A DNA stretch of 6,530 bases. Origin: Planctomycetaceae bacterium. GTDB taxonomy: Bacteria > Planctomycetota > Planctomycetia > Pirellulales > UBA1268. Both the position numbers and the translations under genes were made by a program. Positions within the stretch are counted from its first letter, which is position 1; each line of letters starts with the position of its first letter. The DNA is taken from NCBI GenBank assembly GCA_947453875.1, contig CANGIH010000146.1, forward strand, positions 1-6,530, written 5' to 3'. Under the pieces are notes generated by a model. That model saw only the letters and a list, made by a program, of their open reading frames with translations, was not told the DNA's origin and ran no database searches. Positions 6,330 through 6,530 of this stretch are shown here, piece by piece.

Positions 6330-6530
6330 GGGGACGAAGTCTCCGGGGGATTGGGAGGGGGCAGGATACCTGAGGTGGCGGCAGCCGACGCGTCGACAAC
6401 CACGTCTTCGTGGCCTATCCTTCCGCTTTAGGGGGTGTGGCGCCTCCCGAAAGGCTCGCTCTGCAACGCGCGAGAGCGTGCTCTCCCGCAGTCGCTCCCC
6501 TCTCATCCCCTCCCCTTCCCTCCCATCCCC
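6330..6530. other. Non-coding leader region with clustered inverted repeats
   Basis: These 201 bp upstream of the PQQ-like gene hold no convincing gene. They contain a 10-bp palindrome CGACGCGTCG (6386-6395), a hairpin CCACG-TCTT-CGTGG (6400-6413) and a hairpin GAGAG-CGTG-CTCTC (6472-6485), the last flanked by CTGC (6461-6464) and GCAG (6488-6491), which can extend it. GCTCT at 6458-6462 can instead pair with AGAGC at 6473-6477, so two mutually exclusive folds exist. The right edge is a C-rich tract. No promoter with good -35/-10 spacing was found for the minus-strand gene; TATCCT (6368-6363) and TTGTCG (6399-6394) are 25 bp apart, which is too far. Confidence 0.55.
6496..6530 (-). repeat. 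Six-run G-tract on the minus strand (potential G-quadruplex)
   Basis: The plus strand is almost pure pyrimidine with six runs of three or four C (6497-6500, 6507-6510, 6512-6515, 6518-6520, 6522-6524, 6527-6530). The gaps between them are 6, 1, 2, 1 and 2 nt. The complement therefore meets the usual four-run G-quadruplex pattern with short loops. It lies 167-201 bp upstream of the PQQ-like start and may continue past the window edge. Function is not shown. Confidence 0.5.

Noticed and set aside
6330..6506. Upstream ATG at 6506 as the start of the PQQ-like gene
   Set aside because: It would add 59 Arg-rich residues before a clear signal peptide. The purine-rich sequence before this ATG belongs to the G-tract rather than being a convincing ribosome binding site.

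Overview
This is a GC-rich chromosomal window that reads best as a planctomycete, probably of the Pirellula type. The evidence is a secreted PQQ-like propeller protein with the 'WPEFRGP' opening common in that phylum, a FabZ-type protein beginning MRWFWIDRF, and very dense coding with large antisense shadow frames. The taxonomic call is inference; no marker gene is present.

Layout. (1) A reading frame cut by the left edge may end at 112 and overlap (TGATG) the start of a FabZ-like 3-hydroxyacyl-ACP dehydratase (112-609, +). (2) Convergent to it lies a two-gene minus-strand operon: glgE (4056 down to 2083) followed by mak (2086 down to 620), joined by an ATGA stop/start overlap. The fabZ and mak ends are 10 nt apart, and a perfect 8-bp inverted repeat (605-624) carries both stop codons. 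(3) A 186-bp divergent intergenic region (4057-4242) separates glgE from a plus-strand alpha/beta hydrolase of the LpqC/PHB-depolymerase-like family (4243-5094). (4) Convergent to the hydrolase, 20 nt away, is a secreted PQQ-like beta-propeller protein (6329 down to 5115). (5) The last 201 bp are non-coding, with several short inverted repeats and a six-run C-tract whose complement could form a G-quadruplex.

How the genes work together. Mak phosphorylates maltose to maltose 1-phosphate. GlgE then adds the maltosyl unit to the non-reducing end of an alpha-1,4-glucan. These are the last linear-chain steps of the GlgE glycogen/alpha-glucan pathway. The usual partners TreS (trehalose to maltose) and GlgB (branching) are not in the window. 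The other three genes have no visible link to this pathway.

I see no mobile element, CRISPR array, RNA gene or defence system, and no convincing undescribed multi-gene system. The points most worth checking are the inverted repeat spanning two stop codons and the structured leader at the right edge.
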